DNA of 64,000 bases from Cystobacter fuscus DSM 2262 (GCF_000335475.2 NZ_ANAH02000026.1:1-64000); one strand, 5' to 3'; numbered from the stretch's first letter, positions 50,968 through 59,747 are shown. Numbers and translations are program-made. The notes: generated from the sequence alone by a model not told the origin.

Positions 50968-52338
50968 ATGCGCCGCCTCCCAGATGCCGCCTCGCGCGGC
51001 AAGTCCATCACCATGGACCTCGAGGGCGAAACGGTGCCCGCCATCGAGGGCGAGCCCGTTGCCTGCTCGCTCATCGCCGCCGGTGAATCCGTCCTCGCCC
51101 GCTCCATCAAATACCACCGCGCCCGTGGACCGTACTGCTTCTCCGGTGCGTGCTCGCACTGCCTCATGCGCGTGGACGGACTGCCCAACGTCTACACCTG
51201 CCGCGTGCCCGCCCGCGAAGGCATGAAGCTGGAGCGGCAGAACGCCTACCCCTCGGCGAAGGTGGACGTGTTCGAGGCCATCGACTGGTTCTTCCCCAAG
51301 GGATTGGACCACCACGAGATGTTCGCCGGCGTGCCCGTGGCCGAGCAGGTCATGGCCAAGGTGGCGCGCCAGCTCGCGGGCCTCGGCCTGCTGCCCACCG
51401 CTCCCGCTCCCGAGCGCCTGCCCGTGGAGACGCTGCGCACCCGCGTGGCCGTGGTGGGCGCGGGCGCGGCGGGGCTCGCGGCGGCCCAGGTGCTCGCCGC
51501 CCAGGGTGTGCCCTTCCTGCTGCTCGAGCGCGACAGCGTGCTCGGGGGCCGGCTCCTGTCCGGCGTGCCCGAGGCGGACGCGCCTCCTGCTCCGTCCGAG
51601 GGACTCCTGGCCCCGGAGCGCGTGCGCACGCGCGTCACGGTCATCGGCCTGTTCGACGACGAGGAGGGCCGCTTCCTCGCGGCGGTGAGCGAGGGCACCG
51701 GGGAGCCGCGGCTGGTGCGCGTGTACGCCGAGCGCTTCCTGCTCGCGCCCGGTGGGCACCCGCCGATGCTGCCCTTCGAGAACAACGATCTGCCGGGCGT
51801 GTACGCCAGTCACGCGGCGAGCCTGCTGGTGCGCCGCTATGGCGTGGCGCCCGAGACGGCGGCGCTGGTGGGCTCGGGCCCCGAGCTGTACGCGCTCGCG
51901 CGGCTGATGACGGAGCGCGGGACGAAGGTGGTGGCGGTGGTGGACCTGAAGGGCCCTGTGCCCACGGACGCGCCCGCCGGAGCCGTGCAAGGCAGCGAGC
52001 CCAAGGCGCACGGCCACAACGCGGTGAGTGGCTTCAGCTACCAGGACGCGTCGGGCCGCCGGGTGAAGGTGGCGTGTGAAGCGGTGCTGGTGGCGGTGGC
52101 GCCCAGCCCGAGCTTCGAGCTGGCGCGGCAGGGCGGCGCGAAGGTGGAGTACGACGAGGCGCGCGAGGTGTTCGCGGTGGTGGCGGACGCGGAGGGGCGC
52201 ACCGCGGCCGCGGACGTGTACGTGGCGGGGGACGTGAGGGGCGGACGGAGCGCGGCCCAGGCGGCGGCGGATGGCCGGCGCGCGGCCGAGGCGCTCGCCC
52301 ACTCGCTCACGCAAGCCGCCGTGGGAGGCAAGTCATGA
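50968..52338 (+). CDS. FAD/NAD(P)-binding oxidoreductase with [2Fe-2S] domain (sarcosine oxidase alpha/opine dehydrogenase-like)
   Basis: A 456-aa protein. The N-terminal 90 residues match a ferredoxin-like [2Fe-2S] domain (GPYCFSGACSHCLMRVDG with three of four Cys, the fourth in YTCRVPAREGMKL). Residues 150-450 are a two-dinucleotide fold: VAVVGAGAAGLAAAQVLAAQ (FAD), AALVGSGPELYALARLM (NAD) and VYVAGDVRGG. This is the plan of the alpha subunit of heterotetrameric sarcosine oxidase and of opine/proline dehydrogenase and HcnA-HcnB fused. Its stop overlaps the start of the next gene (ATGA), with which it forms one enzyme. Confidence 0.85.
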   Translation: MRRLPDAASRGKSITMDLEGETVPAIEGEPVACSLIAAGESVLARSIKYHRARGPYCFSGACSHCLMRVDGLPNVYTCRVPAREGMKLERQNAYPSAKVDVFEAIDWFFPKGLDHHEMFAGVPVAEQVMAKVARQLAGLGLLPTAPAPERLPVETLRTRVAVVGAGAAGLAAAQVLAAQGVPFLLLERDSVLGGRLLSGVPEADAPPAPSEGLLAPERVRTRVTVIGLFDDEEGRFLAAVSEGTGEPRLVRVYAERFLLAPGGHPPMLPFENNDLPGVYASHAASLLVRRYGVAPETAALVGSGPELYALARLMTERGTKVVAVVDLKGPVPTDAPAGAVQGSEPKAHGHNAVSGFSYQDASGRRVKVACEAVLVAVAPSPSFELARQGGAKVEYDEAREVFAVVADAEGRTAAADVYVAGDVRGGRSAAQAAADGRRAAEALAHSLTQAAVGGKS

Positions 52339-53822
52339 GCAAGGCACTGGTCTGCTCCTGCGAGGACGTGACGGTGGAGGACATCCGCCACGCGGTCGCC
52401 AAGGGCTTTCGCGACGTGGAATCGGTCAAGCGCTTCACGGGCTTCGGCACGGGCGTGTGCCAGGGCAAGAGCTGCCTGTCGGCGGTGGCGGCGCTGCTGG
52501 CCCGGGAGAAGGCACAGAAGCCCGAGGGCATCGTGCCCTTCACGCCCCGGCCGCCGCTCTACCCCACGGAGCTGTCGTTGCTGGCCTCGTTCCCGGTGGA
52601 CGAGTCCAAGCCCCCGGTGGGTGGCGTGCCCCAGGAGCTGGACACCTTCCCCGCGACGTTGCGGCCCGAGGGCGCGGTCCCCACACGGGCCCGGGTGGTC
52701 ATCGTCGGCGGAGGCGTGCTGGGGCTGGCGCTCGCGTACAACCTGTCGCTGCGCGGCGAGACGGACGTGGTGGTGCTCGAGCGCGGCTACCTGTGCGCGG
52801 GCGCGTCGGGGCGCAACGGCGGCGGCGTGCGCATGCAGTGGGGCACGGCGGCCAACATCGAGCTGGCCAAGCGCTCCATCGAGCTGATGGGCCGCTTCGC
52901 GCGCGACCTGGGCATCAACGTGTGGTTGCGCCAGGGCGGCTACCTCTTCATGGCGAAGACGAAGCCGGTGGCCGAGCGCCTGGAGCGCAACGCGGCGCTG
53001 CACAACAAGCACGGCGTGCCCACGCGCATGCTCACCCTGGACGAGGCGCGCGACGTGGTGCCCGGCCTGTCGCTCGAGGGCGCGCAGGCGGTCTCCTACA
53101 ACCCCGAGGACGGCGTCATCTTCCCCTGGCCCTTCCTCTGGGGGTACGCCAACGCCTGCCGCAAGGCGGGCATCAAGGTGGAGACGTACACGCGCGTCAC
53201 GGGCTTCGAGCTGTCGGACGGCCTGGTGCGCAAGGTGAAGACGGATCGGGGCGACATCTCGTGCGACACGGTGGTGCTGGCCTCGGGGGCGTGGAGCCCG
53301 GAGGTGGCCAGGCTCGCGGGGGTGTCGCTGCCCAACGAGCCCCACCGGCACGAAATCCTCAGCACCGAGCCCCTCAAGCCCTTCCTGGGGCCGCTGGTGT
53401 CGGTGTTGGACTCGGGGCTGTACTTCAGCCAGTCCATGCGCGGGGAGATCGTCGGAGGCATGGGCGATCCGCTGGAGCCCGCGGGGTTGAACATGGGCTC
53501 CACGCTGCGCTTCGTGTCGCGCTTCGCGCGGGCGCTCACCGAGCAGTTGCCGAACCTGGGCCACGTGAAGGTGCTGCGGCAGTGGGCGGGCTGCTACGAC
53601 GTGACGCCGGACAACAGCCCCATCCTGGGCCGCACGCCGGGGCTGGAGAACCTGCTCCAGCTCTCGGGCTTCGTGGGGCACGGCTTCATGATGGCGCCCG
53701 CGGTGGCCGAGCGGATGGCCCAGTGGATGACCACGGGCGCGTCCGACGAACTCTTCACCCGCTTCAACCTGCGCCGCTTCCAGGAGGGCAAGCTGGAGCG
53801 CGAGGACATGATCATCGGCTGA
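52335..53822 (+). CDS. BFD-[2Fe-2S]/DAO fusion flavoprotein (sarcosine oxidase beta/HcnC-like)
   Basis: A 495-aa protein. Residues 5-60 form a BFD-type [2Fe-2S] module (VCSCEDVTVEDIRHAVAKG, TGFGTGVCQGKSC); residues 115-490 are a DAO-type FAD amine oxidase (VVIVGGGVLGLALAYNLSLR, GRNGGGVRMQWG, WAGCYDVTPDNSPILG). BFD domains usually sit at the C-terminus of the alpha subunit or on a separate protein; here the module is fused to the catalytic beta subunit. The pair should oxidise an N-substituted amino acid (opine, sarcosine, proline or glycine type) and pass electrons to a quinone or acceptor. It overlaps the upstream gene by 4 nt. Confidence 0.87.
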   Translation: MSKALVCSCEDVTVEDIRHAVAKGFRDVESVKRFTGFGTGVCQGKSCLSAVAALLAREKAQKPEGIVPFTPRPPLYPTELSLLASFPVDESKPPVGGVPQELDTFPATLRPEGAVPTRARVVIVGGGVLGLALAYNLSLRGETDVVVLERGYLCAGASGRNGGGVRMQWGTAANIELAKRSIELMGRFARDLGINVWLRQGGYLFMAKTKPVAERLERNAALHNKHGVPTRMLTLDEARDVVPGLSLEGAQAVSYNPEDGVIFPWPFLWGYANACRKAGIKVETYTRVTGFELSDGLVRKVKTDRGDISCDTVVLASGAWSPEVARLAGVSLPNEPHRHEILSTEPLKPFLGPLVSVLDSGLYFSQSMRGEIVGGMGDPLEPAGLNMGSTLRFVSRFARALTEQLPNLGHVKVLRQWAGCYDVTPDNSPILGRTPGLENLLQLSGFVGHGFMMAPAVAERMAQWMTTGASDELFTRFNLRRFQEGKLEREDMIIG

Positions 53823-53850
53823 GCGGGACGCCGAGGAGGAGGGCCGCGGT

Positions 53851-54456
53851 TCAGCGCTCCGCGCGCGCCTTCATGCAGGCACGGCAGGCCAGCCCGTCCC
53901 GGAGGGCCTGCCCCTCGCGCAGCGGCCGGGCCTGGCCGCACTCGACACAGAGGAAGGTGCCCGGGGGCGGTTGCTCGATGGGTTCCTCCTCCACGACGAC
54001 CAGGGGAAGCTCCCGGTGGTCCGCCACGGAATGCGGCTGCCCGGGCGTATGCGCGGGCCTGGCCCGCCGGGGCGGAGGTGGAGGCGGAGACACACGTGCC
54101 GGGGGCGGAGGCGGACGGGCCGCGGGCGGAGGCGTCTCCCGGACACCGAGCGGGGCGAGCTCTCCGGCATCGAGGAACATGCCACGGCACGCCGAGCACA
54201 CCTCGACGGTGGCGCCCGAGGGGAGCCGGGCGGGAGTCATGAGGATGCGGCACTCCACGCACGAGCGCTGCGTCTCTCCCCCGACGAGCTGATGCCTCGC
54301 GGGCTCACCGAAGGTGTCCTGGAGGCGGCCGGCCGCCCCCCAGAAGCCTCCGCATTGGGCACACCTGGCCAGCTCGGCCTGGGCGCCCGTGCGCGAGGTG
54401 GCGACGAAGGGCTCGAGGGGATGGGCGCAGTGGGGACAGCGGCTCACGAGCGTCAT
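53851..54456 (-). CDS. zf-TFIIB-type zinc-ribbon protein
   Basis: A 201-aa protein with three zinc-binding Cys clusters: SRCPHCAHPLEPF, with CAQCGGFW; CVECRILM with VCSACRGMFLDAGEL (typical zf-TFIIB motif), and a last one near the C-terminus, CVECGQARPLREGQ with ACRACM. A Pro-rich stretch (about 118-150) separates the first two from the third. No signal peptide. Function unknown; such proteins may bind nucleic acid or act as zinc-structured adaptors. ATG at 54456 chosen over 54474 from motif position. Confidence 0.72.
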   Translation of the reverse strand: MTLVSRCPHCAHPLEPFVATSRTGAQAELARCAQCGGFWGAAGRLQDTFGEPARHQLVGGETQRSCVECRILMTPARLPSGATVEVCSACRGMFLDAGELAPLGVRETPPPAARPPPPPARVSPPPPPPRRARPAHTPGQPHSVADHRELPLVVVEEEPIEQPPPGTFLCVECGQARPLREGQALRDGLACRACMKARAER

Positions 54457-54569
54457 GGGGACGCACTCTACCATCCGCTCCCGCCACCATCACCGAAGAG
54501 CGCGCTCGAGCGGAGGACCGGCCCCAACTCGCGCAGCTTCGCGTAGACGGGGATGGGATTGGCCCGCGC

Positions 54570-55973
54570 CTATTTCACGCAGTGAAGGCTCGGGCCCTTG
54601 GCGTAGGCATCCCACGTGCTCACGCCGAGGGGGATGATGGACGAGTTGTTGTGCGTGATGGCCTCCAGGCAGCTCACCGGCCACAGCCGCCCGTCATCGA
54701 GCCGGAAGGCGGCGGGGCGTCCGGACGCGCCGTGGACGGGCGCCCCCGAGTTCATGGACGCCCCATACGGGATGCGGTGGAAGAGGTCCGACGAGACGCC
54801 CAGCGCGTTGCGTGACAGGTCGAGCGCGGGCGCGGCCAGCGCGAACTGGAGTCGCAGTCCTCCGCGCACCAGGGTGAGTGGGAGACCGGATGCTTGGAGC
54901 AGGTAGCCCTCGTACACGCGCCCATGCGGCACCTGGTCGCACGTGCGTCCCGTGAGCAGGTCCACGCCGCCGCGCGCCAGGTTCCAGGTGTCCGGCCCGC
55001 CGGGGCCCACCGAGCGGAGGACATCCACCGGCACCGTGCCGCACGTGGCCGACGCGACGGCGTGCTTGTCCGGACGGGACACGATGGCCGGGCCCTCGGT
55101 CCACGTCCCGGCAATGTCGAACTGATCCACCTGCTGGCTCAGGGTGCTGTTGAAGAGGAAGACGCGGGTGGCGCTGCTCGTGGGCCCATCCACCGCCACG
55201 GCGAAGGTGTCGTTGGCATCCACGTACTGCCAGTCCACGGAGAACGCGCCGAGCAGGGAGTAGCGTGTGTGGTTGGCCGACGACGTCGGCGCGAAGCCCG
55301 TGGCCGTGAGTTCCTCCACACCCGTCTGGAAGGTAGGGTCCGACGAGCGCAGCACGAACTGGCCGCCGCCATTGCCATCCACCGCGTGGCCCGTGGAGTC
55401 CGTGAAGATGAGGTAGAACTTGCCGTTGACGTGCGTGACACTCGGCTGCCCCGCGCCGTACTGGTTGGGCACGGTGCGGTAGTCCCGCGCGGGCACGACG
55501 ATGGGTCGGCCGCCGTTGAGGCGCGTCCAGTTGAAGCCATCCGGACTGGAGGCAACGCCAATCATCGTGGTGCCCGTGCCGTCACCGTAGCCGCCGTAAT
55601 ACATGTAGTACGTGGTGTCGACGCGGATGACGGACGGATCACAGACATGGATGCCATCGAACTGCGAGGCATTGCCCGTGGGGCGCAACACGATGTCGTG
55701 GCTGTTGGCCGCAGTGGAGCCCCGGGCGTGCCAGGGGCCGCTCAGGCTGTCCGCCTCGGCGTAGAGGATGTAGTCGCCCGCGATGCCCCCGCACCACCAC
55801 ATCCGGTAGACGCCGTCCTGCATCACGCTCGGCACGTAGTCATACGAGGTGCGCGAGTACACCGGCGTGTTGCCACCTCGGTAGTTGGAGACCGTCGCCG
55901 CCTGGGCCTCGGGCGTCAGCAGGCCGCCGAGCACGGTCATCGCGGAGAGCAGTAGGGTCGTGGAGCTGGACAT
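54570..55973 (-). CDS. Secreted glycoside-hydrolase-like beta-propeller protein (GH43-like)
   Basis: A 467-aa exported protein. A signal peptide (STTLLLSAMTVLGGLLTPEA, cleavage about residue 26) leads into five-bladed-propeller type repeats: PSVMQDGVYRMWWCGGIAGD, VCDPSVIRVDTTYYMYYGGY, GQPSVTHVNGKFYLIFTDST and similar, typical of GH43/GH32-like enzymes or their lookalikes. The last 120 residues form a separate domain with Cys pairs. Candidate substrates are plant or microbial polysaccharides; catalytic acids cannot be assigned by eye. GAAGGAGG is 8 nt before the ATG at 55973. Confidence 0.72.
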   Translation of the reverse strand: MSSSTTLLLSAMTVLGGLLTPEAQAATVSNYRGGNTPVYSRTSYDYVPSVMQDGVYRMWWCGGIAGDYILYAEADSLSGPWHARGSTAANSHDIVLRPTGNASQFDGIHVCDPSVIRVDTTYYMYYGGYGDGTGTTMIGVASSPDGFNWTRLNGGRPIVVPARDYRTVPNQYGAGQPSVTHVNGKFYLIFTDSTGHAVDGNGGGQFVLRSSDPTFQTGVEELTATGFAPTSSANHTRYSLLGAFSVDWQYVDANDTFAVAVDGPTSSATRVFLFNSTLSQQVDQFDIAGTWTEGPAIVSRPDKHAVASATCGTVPVDVLRSVGPGGPDTWNLARGGVDLLTGRTCDQVPHGRVYEGYLLQASGLPLTLVRGGLRLQFALAAPALDLSRNALGVSSDLFHRIPYGASMNSGAPVHGASGRPAAFRLDDGRLWPVSCLEAITHNNSSIIPLGVSTWDAYAKGPSLHCVK

Positions 55974-56256
55974 CGAGCGCTTCCTCCTTCTGGAGTGAAT
56001 TGCCTCCATATCCTGTTTTGCTGGTTTGTGGCGAGGGACGTCAACTCCGGCGCGGGAGCACGGCGCGCCCATCCACTTTAGCCAGGCTCGTAACTGCTCG
56101 CCGGACCCCATTGTGACCGGGGACACCTATTCGGGGAGTCCCTTGAAACCAATTCGGGTCCTTTGACACCTGTTCGGGGACACCTGTTCGGGGCCCACCC
56201 GACACCGTATCACCCTCGCCTCGTCTTCCACCTCTCCATCCCCTCCGGAGCGACCC
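55974..56256. other. Intergenic region carrying the GACACCT repeats
   Basis: About 280 bp between divergent genes. The centre holds the dispersed repeat listed next. No gene. Confidence 0.4.
56122..56193 (+). repeat. Dispersed repeat copy 4 with three GACACCT(A/G)TTCGGGG units
   Basis: TTCGGGTCCTTTGACACC (56153-56170) matches the 18-bp motif of copies 1 and 2 with one or two differences. Three 15-mers GACACCT(A/G)TTCGGGG lie at 56122, 56165 and 56179, the last two in direct tandem (period 14), similar to the tandem unit after copy 1. Confidence 0.65.
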
Positions 56257-57123
56257 CTGAAAGCCATCCGCCTGTTGTCCGCCTGTTTCGCGCTCACCGC
56301 CTGCGCCAGCCCCCACACCACATTCGCACCCGGCGTCGCCGCACCGCCCGCCGTGAAACTCTACGCGCTCGACTGCGGCCACGTGGACTACTCCGACGTC
56401 GGCTCACTGGTCGACGATGGCTCGATGAAAGGCGTCGCCCGCGCGTTCGTCGTTCCCTGCTACCTCATCCGCCATCCGAAGGGCGACCTGCTCTGGGATT
56501 CCGGCGTCCCCGAGAGCATCGCGGACATGCCTGGCGGCCTGCGTCCCCAGGGCGCACCGTTGCATATCGAGGTCCCGAGGAAGCTCACCGCCCAGCTCCG
56601 CGAGCTCGGGCTGGCACCGGCCGACATCGACTTCCTGTCGTTCTCGCACATGCATTTCGACCATGCGGGCAACGCCAATCTGTTCGCCAGCGCGACGTGG
56701 ATCGTGGATGCGGACGAGCGCGCCGCGGCGTTCTCCGACGCGGCCCGCGAGCGCGGCGAACTCGCCGCCTACAGCGCCCTGGAGCACGCGAACACCGTGC
56801 GGCTCGAGGGCGACGGTGCACACGACGTGTTCGGCGACGGCACCGTGACGATCCACCCGGCCCCCGGCCACACGCCCGGACATACCGTGCTGCTCGTGAA
56901 GACGGCGAAGGCCGGCGCCGTCCTGCTGACCGGCGACCTGTGGCATCTGCGCGAGTCGCGCGAGCGGCGCCTGGTGCCGTCGTTCAACACCAGCCGCGAA
57001 CAGACGCTCGAGTCGATGCGCCGCGTGGAAGCACTGGCGAAGGCCTCCGGCGCCCGTGTGATCCGCCAGCACGTGCCCGAGGATTTCACCGCGCTGCCGG
57101 CGTTTCCGGCCCCGCTGGAGTAG
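56257..57123 (+). CDS. MBL-fold lactonase-like lipoprotein with probable CTG start
   Basis: A 288-aa metallo-beta-lactamase-fold protein of the N-acyl homoserine lactonase (AiiA/AttM) type: LLWDSGVPESIAD, SHMHFDHAGNANLF (HxHxDH), PGHTPGHTVLLV, LLTGDLWHL and a late His. A lipoprotein signal is visible only if translation begins at CTG 56257 (KAIRLLSACFALTAC), with GGAG 7 nt upstream; no ATG or GTG is available and the TTG at 56275 would remove most of the signal. It may cleave lactone signals in the envelope or outside the cell, but substrates of this group vary. Confidence 0.8.
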   Translation: MKAIRLLSACFALTACASPHTTFAPGVAAPPAVKLYALDCGHVDYSDVGSLVDDGSMKGVARAFVVPCYLIRHPKGDLLWDSGVPESIADMPGGLRPQGAPLHIEVPRKLTAQLRELGLAPADIDFLSFSHMHFDHAGNANLFASATWIVDADERAAAFSDAARERGELAAYSALEHANTVRLEGDGAHDVFGDGTVTIHPAPGHTPGHTVLLVKTAKAGAVLLTGDLWHLRESRERRLVPSFNTSREQTLESMRRVEALAKASGARVIRQHVPEDFTALPAFPAPLE

Positions 57124-57160
57124 CCCCGGGGCTGACGCGTCACTTCGGGCGGCTGATAAT

Positions 57161-57385
57161 TCATGAATTCTTTTGTTCAGCCACGCGGGCAAACACCTTG
57201 AGGGCCAGGTTCGTGGCGGGCAGGAGTGAGGACTTCGGGTACTCCTTGACCAGCCGCGCGTGGACCTCCATCGCCTTGGCGATCTTCTCATTCACCAGGT
57301 GCAGGTGGACCAGGGAGGAGAGCGTCTCCTCGCGTCGCTTGGACCGGGGAGACCCGTCGATGAGTCTCGTGTACTGCGCCTCCAC
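57161..57385 (-). CDS. Short TPR-like helical protein or gene fragment
   Basis: 74 residues (EAQYTRLIDGSPRSKRREET; VHLHLVNEKIAKAMEVHARL; VKEYPKSSLLPATNLALKV) that resemble one to two TPR helices ending a longer protein. The GTG at 57385 has AAGGAGG 11 nt upstream. The frame stays open further upstream to about 57510 with coding-like sequence but no start, so this could be the tail of a truncated gene. Function unknown. Confidence 0.45.
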   Translation of the reverse strand: MEAQYTRLIDGSPRSKRREETLSSLVHLHLVNEKIAKAMEVHARLVKEYPKSSLLPATNLALKVFARVAEQKNS

Positions 57386-57559
57386 ATGCTGGGCGGCCTC
57401 CTTGGCATGCCGTCCGCGCAGTCGCCGCAGCCCCGCGCGGTGGAGTCGCTTGTCGAGGTCTGAGCGACGGACTCGGCCTACGAGGCGCTCCAGGAGTAGG
57501 AACGCGATGCTTTTTTAGCATCTTCCGGCGCGGAGCCCTTGTGGCACTGTGAATGTCCC

Positions 57560-57679
57560 ATGCCTCCGCGCCCCTTCCGTATCGATGTGCCCCAGGACGT
57601 CCTCACCGACCTGCACCGCCGGCTCGCCGCCGCCACCTCGGCCCCGGACGCCGAGGACAAGGAAGACATCAAGGAGTGA
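57560..57679 (+). pseudogene. Epoxide hydrolase N-terminal fragment
   Basis: ATG 57560 opens 39 codons: RPFRIDVPQDVLTDLHRRLA followed by AATSAPDAEDKEDIKE and TGA. The first 25 residues are typical of the EHN domain that starts microsomal-type epoxide hydrolases; the rest of the roughly 380-residue protein is missing. The intact alpha/beta hydrolase that follows after 32 bp belongs to a different epoxide hydrolase subgroup and is not its continuation. Confidence 0.55.
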
Positions 57680-57711
57680 GTTCCCTTCTTTTCCAAGACA
57701 AAGGCTCCACC

Positions 57712-58668
57712 ATGTTTGAAATCACCCACCGCATCGTTCAGACCAACGGCATCCACCTGCACATCGCCGAGGCCGGCCAGGGACCCCTGGTGCTGCTGCT
57801 GCATGGCTGGCCGGAGTCCTGGTACTCGTGGCGCCACCAGATCCCCGCGCTCGCCGCCGCCGGTTACCACGTCGTGGCTCCCGATGTGCGCGGCTACGGC
57901 CAGAGTGACAAGCCCTGGGAGATCGAGGCGTACAGCATGAAGCAGCTGCTCGCCGACTGCACCGGCCTGCTCGATGCCCTCGGGGAGAAGACCGCCGTCA
58001 TCGTCGGCCACGACTGGGGCGCGGCGATGGCGTGGACCAGCGCCGCGCTCCACCCCGAGCGCTACCGCGCGGTCGTCAGCATGAGCGTGCCGCACCTCGG
58101 CCGCTCGCCCCAGCCGCCCACGCAGCTCTTCCGGCAGACGTTCCAGGACACCTGGTTGTACCTCCTCTACTTCCAGCAGCCCGGCGTCGCCGAGGCGGAG
58201 TTCGAGGCGGATGTCGCCAAGGCGCTGCGCACGATCTACACCGGCACTCCCGGCTACGATCCCATGTCACCGGTCGTGCGCGCGAAGAAGCCAGGCGACG
58301 GCTACCTCGTTGGCCTCGAGACCCCCTCCACCCTGCCCGCCTGGCTCACGGAAGAGGACCTCGCGTACTTCGTGAAGGAGTTCTCCCGCGGTGGCTTCCG
58401 CAGCAGCCTCAATCGCTACCGCAACATGGACCGGGACTGGGAGGAATTGCCCGAACTCGCCACGATGAAGATCCATCAGCCCGCGCTCTTCGTCATCGGT
58501 GAGCAGGACCCGGGACGCGCCTTCGCGCCAATCGAGCCGATGAAGGCCCTGGTGCCTCACCTCCACGAGCCGGTCATCGTCCCGGGCGCGGGCCACTGGG
58601 TCCAACAGGAGCGCCCCGCCGAGGTCAATGCCGCGCTCCTCTCCTTCCTGAAAGGATTGCCCCCCTGA
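57712..58668 (+). CDS. Alpha/beta hydrolase, epoxide hydrolase-like
   Basis: A 318-aa alpha/beta hydrolase: oxyanion motif LLLHGWPESWYSWR, nucleophile Asp in VGHDWGAAMAW, cap-domain tyrosine region and catalytic His near the end (GAGHWVQQERPAEVN) with an acid in IGEQDPG. This set matches soluble epoxide hydrolases (Asp nucleophile, HGWP). It should open epoxides to diols in the cytoplasm. The ATG follows AAAGGCTCC only weakly; homology starts at residue 3. No cofactor needed. Confidence 0.9.
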   Translation: MFEITHRIVQTNGIHLHIAEAGQGPLVLLLHGWPESWYSWRHQIPALAAAGYHVVAPDVRGYGQSDKPWEIEAYSMKQLLADCTGLLDALGEKTAVIVGHDWGAAMAWTSAALHPERYRAVVSMSVPHLGRSPQPPTQLFRQTFQDTWLYLLYFQQPGVAEAEFEADVAKALRTIYTGTPGYDPMSPVVRAKKPGDGYLVGLETPSTLPAWLTEEDLAYFVKEFSRGGFRSSLNRYRNMDRDWEELPELATMKIHQPALFVIGEQDPGRAFAPIEPMKALVPHLHEPVIVPGAGHWVQQERPAEVNAALLSFLKGLPP

Positions 58669-58816
58669 ACAAGATCCACGAGGGCACCCACCAGGTGCAG
58701 CGCATCGTCATGGCGCGCCAGCTGCTCGCCGGCGTCCAGTCTCTCCGAGGGCCGTGACTCGCCGACTGGTCATGACGTGGTCGTGGTGAGGCTGCGAAGG
58801 GAGCACTCCTGCTCGG

Positions 58817-59368
58817 TCAGGAACCGCTCAGGGTGCGCGCCCACGGCTCGTCGATGTCGGCGAGGCCCAGGGCGGTGACGACGTTGTCGAGCATGCCGGC
58901 ACCGAACCACTGACGGATCGCTGACTCGTCGGACCCCAGGAGCTCTCGGACGAGCTCGACCTGCTTGGAGTAGCACCAGCGCACGGCGTCGCCGACGAGC
59001 GGCTCGTCGGCGGCGCAGTTGGCGTGCATCAGGAACATCAGCACGTCGCGGTCCTCGATGAGCGCGGCGTACGCCCGTCGTGCCGCCCGCAGCGCCTGCG
59101 CCGGCGATCGCGGTGGCGGGGACGTCCTGCTGACGTGCTCGGTCAGCGTGCTCGTCATCAGCTCCGAGACGAAGTAGACGGCGCCCGCGAAGAGTTCCTG
59201 CTTGTTGGCGAACAGGCGGTACACGTACGGCTGCGAGATGCCGGCGCGCTCGGCGATCTCGTGTGTCGTGGTCCCGTAGAACCCCTTGCGCGAGAAGCAG
59301 GCGACAGCCGCCTCGAGCACGGTCCGACGTCGCTCGTCGCTCTTCGCGCTGGTGCCGGGTGCGGGCAT
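58817..59368 (-). CDS. TetR-family transcriptional regulator
   Basis: A 183-aa TetR regulator: N-terminal HTH (residues 12-58, RRRTVLEAAVACFSRKGFYG; THEIAERAGISQPYVYRLFA) and a C-terminal ligand-binding helical domain (about 65-180). It lies between the epoxide hydrolase (convergent) and the SnoaL-like fragment (same strand, upstream by 58 bp). It could regulate either; no operator was identified. Confidence 0.9.
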   Translation of the reverse strand: MPAPGTSAKSDERRRTVLEAAVACFSRKGFYGTTTHEIAERAGISQPYVYRLFANKQELFAGAVYFVSELMTSTLTEHVSRTSPPPRSPAQALRAARRAYAALIEDRDVLMFLMHANCAADEPLVGDAVRWCYSKQVELVRELLGSDESAIRQWFGAGMLDNVVTALGLADIDEPWARTLSGS

Positions 59369-59426
59369 GGGAGGAAGTTAATCACGCGTGCCCAGCCGGG
59401 GTACACCAGGGCTTTCGGACGGTCCG

Positions 59427-59747
59427 TCAGCCGCCGAAGCTCGCGGCCACGCCCGTCCCCGTGGCGTCGCCGTCGGGCGTGAGCGCCTCCATGGCGACCA
59501 GCGGGTTCCAGTAGTCGACGTAGCGGGTGATCCGCCCCTCGTCGTCGGTGTGGACCACCGAGATGCAGGTCTGCTCGTACGGCTTGCCGGTGGGAACCGC
59601 CCGCCCGACCGACCGGAACTCGGCGACGGCCCGGTTCGGGTCGGTCGTCTCGTGGAAGACGAGTCCGACGAACTCCACGTCGAAGGTCTCGGGGAAGCGG
59701 CTCATGTGCGCTCGCAGCGCCTCGCGACCCTGGACATGCTTCGGCAT
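59427..59747 (-). CDS. SnoaL/NTF2-like protein, N-terminally short
   Basis: 106 residues of a SnoaL-like fold: VQGREALRAHMSRFPETFDV, TDPNRAVAEFRSVGRAVPTG, CISVVHTDDEGRITRYVDYW and NPLVAMEAL. The family normally begins 25-30 residues earlier with a helix containing the ALFAPD motif; here the coding-like sequence PFPFAPTG directly precedes the ATG without any earlier start. So the gene is probably a 5'-truncated copy that may or may not be expressed. Members are small cyclases, isomerases or binding proteins. Confidence 0.55.
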   Translation of the reverse strand: MPKHVQGREALRAHMSRFPETFDVEFVGLVFHETTDPNRAVAEFRSVGRAVPTGKPYEQTCISVVHTDDEGRITRYVDYWNPLVAMEALTPDGDATGTGVAASFGG

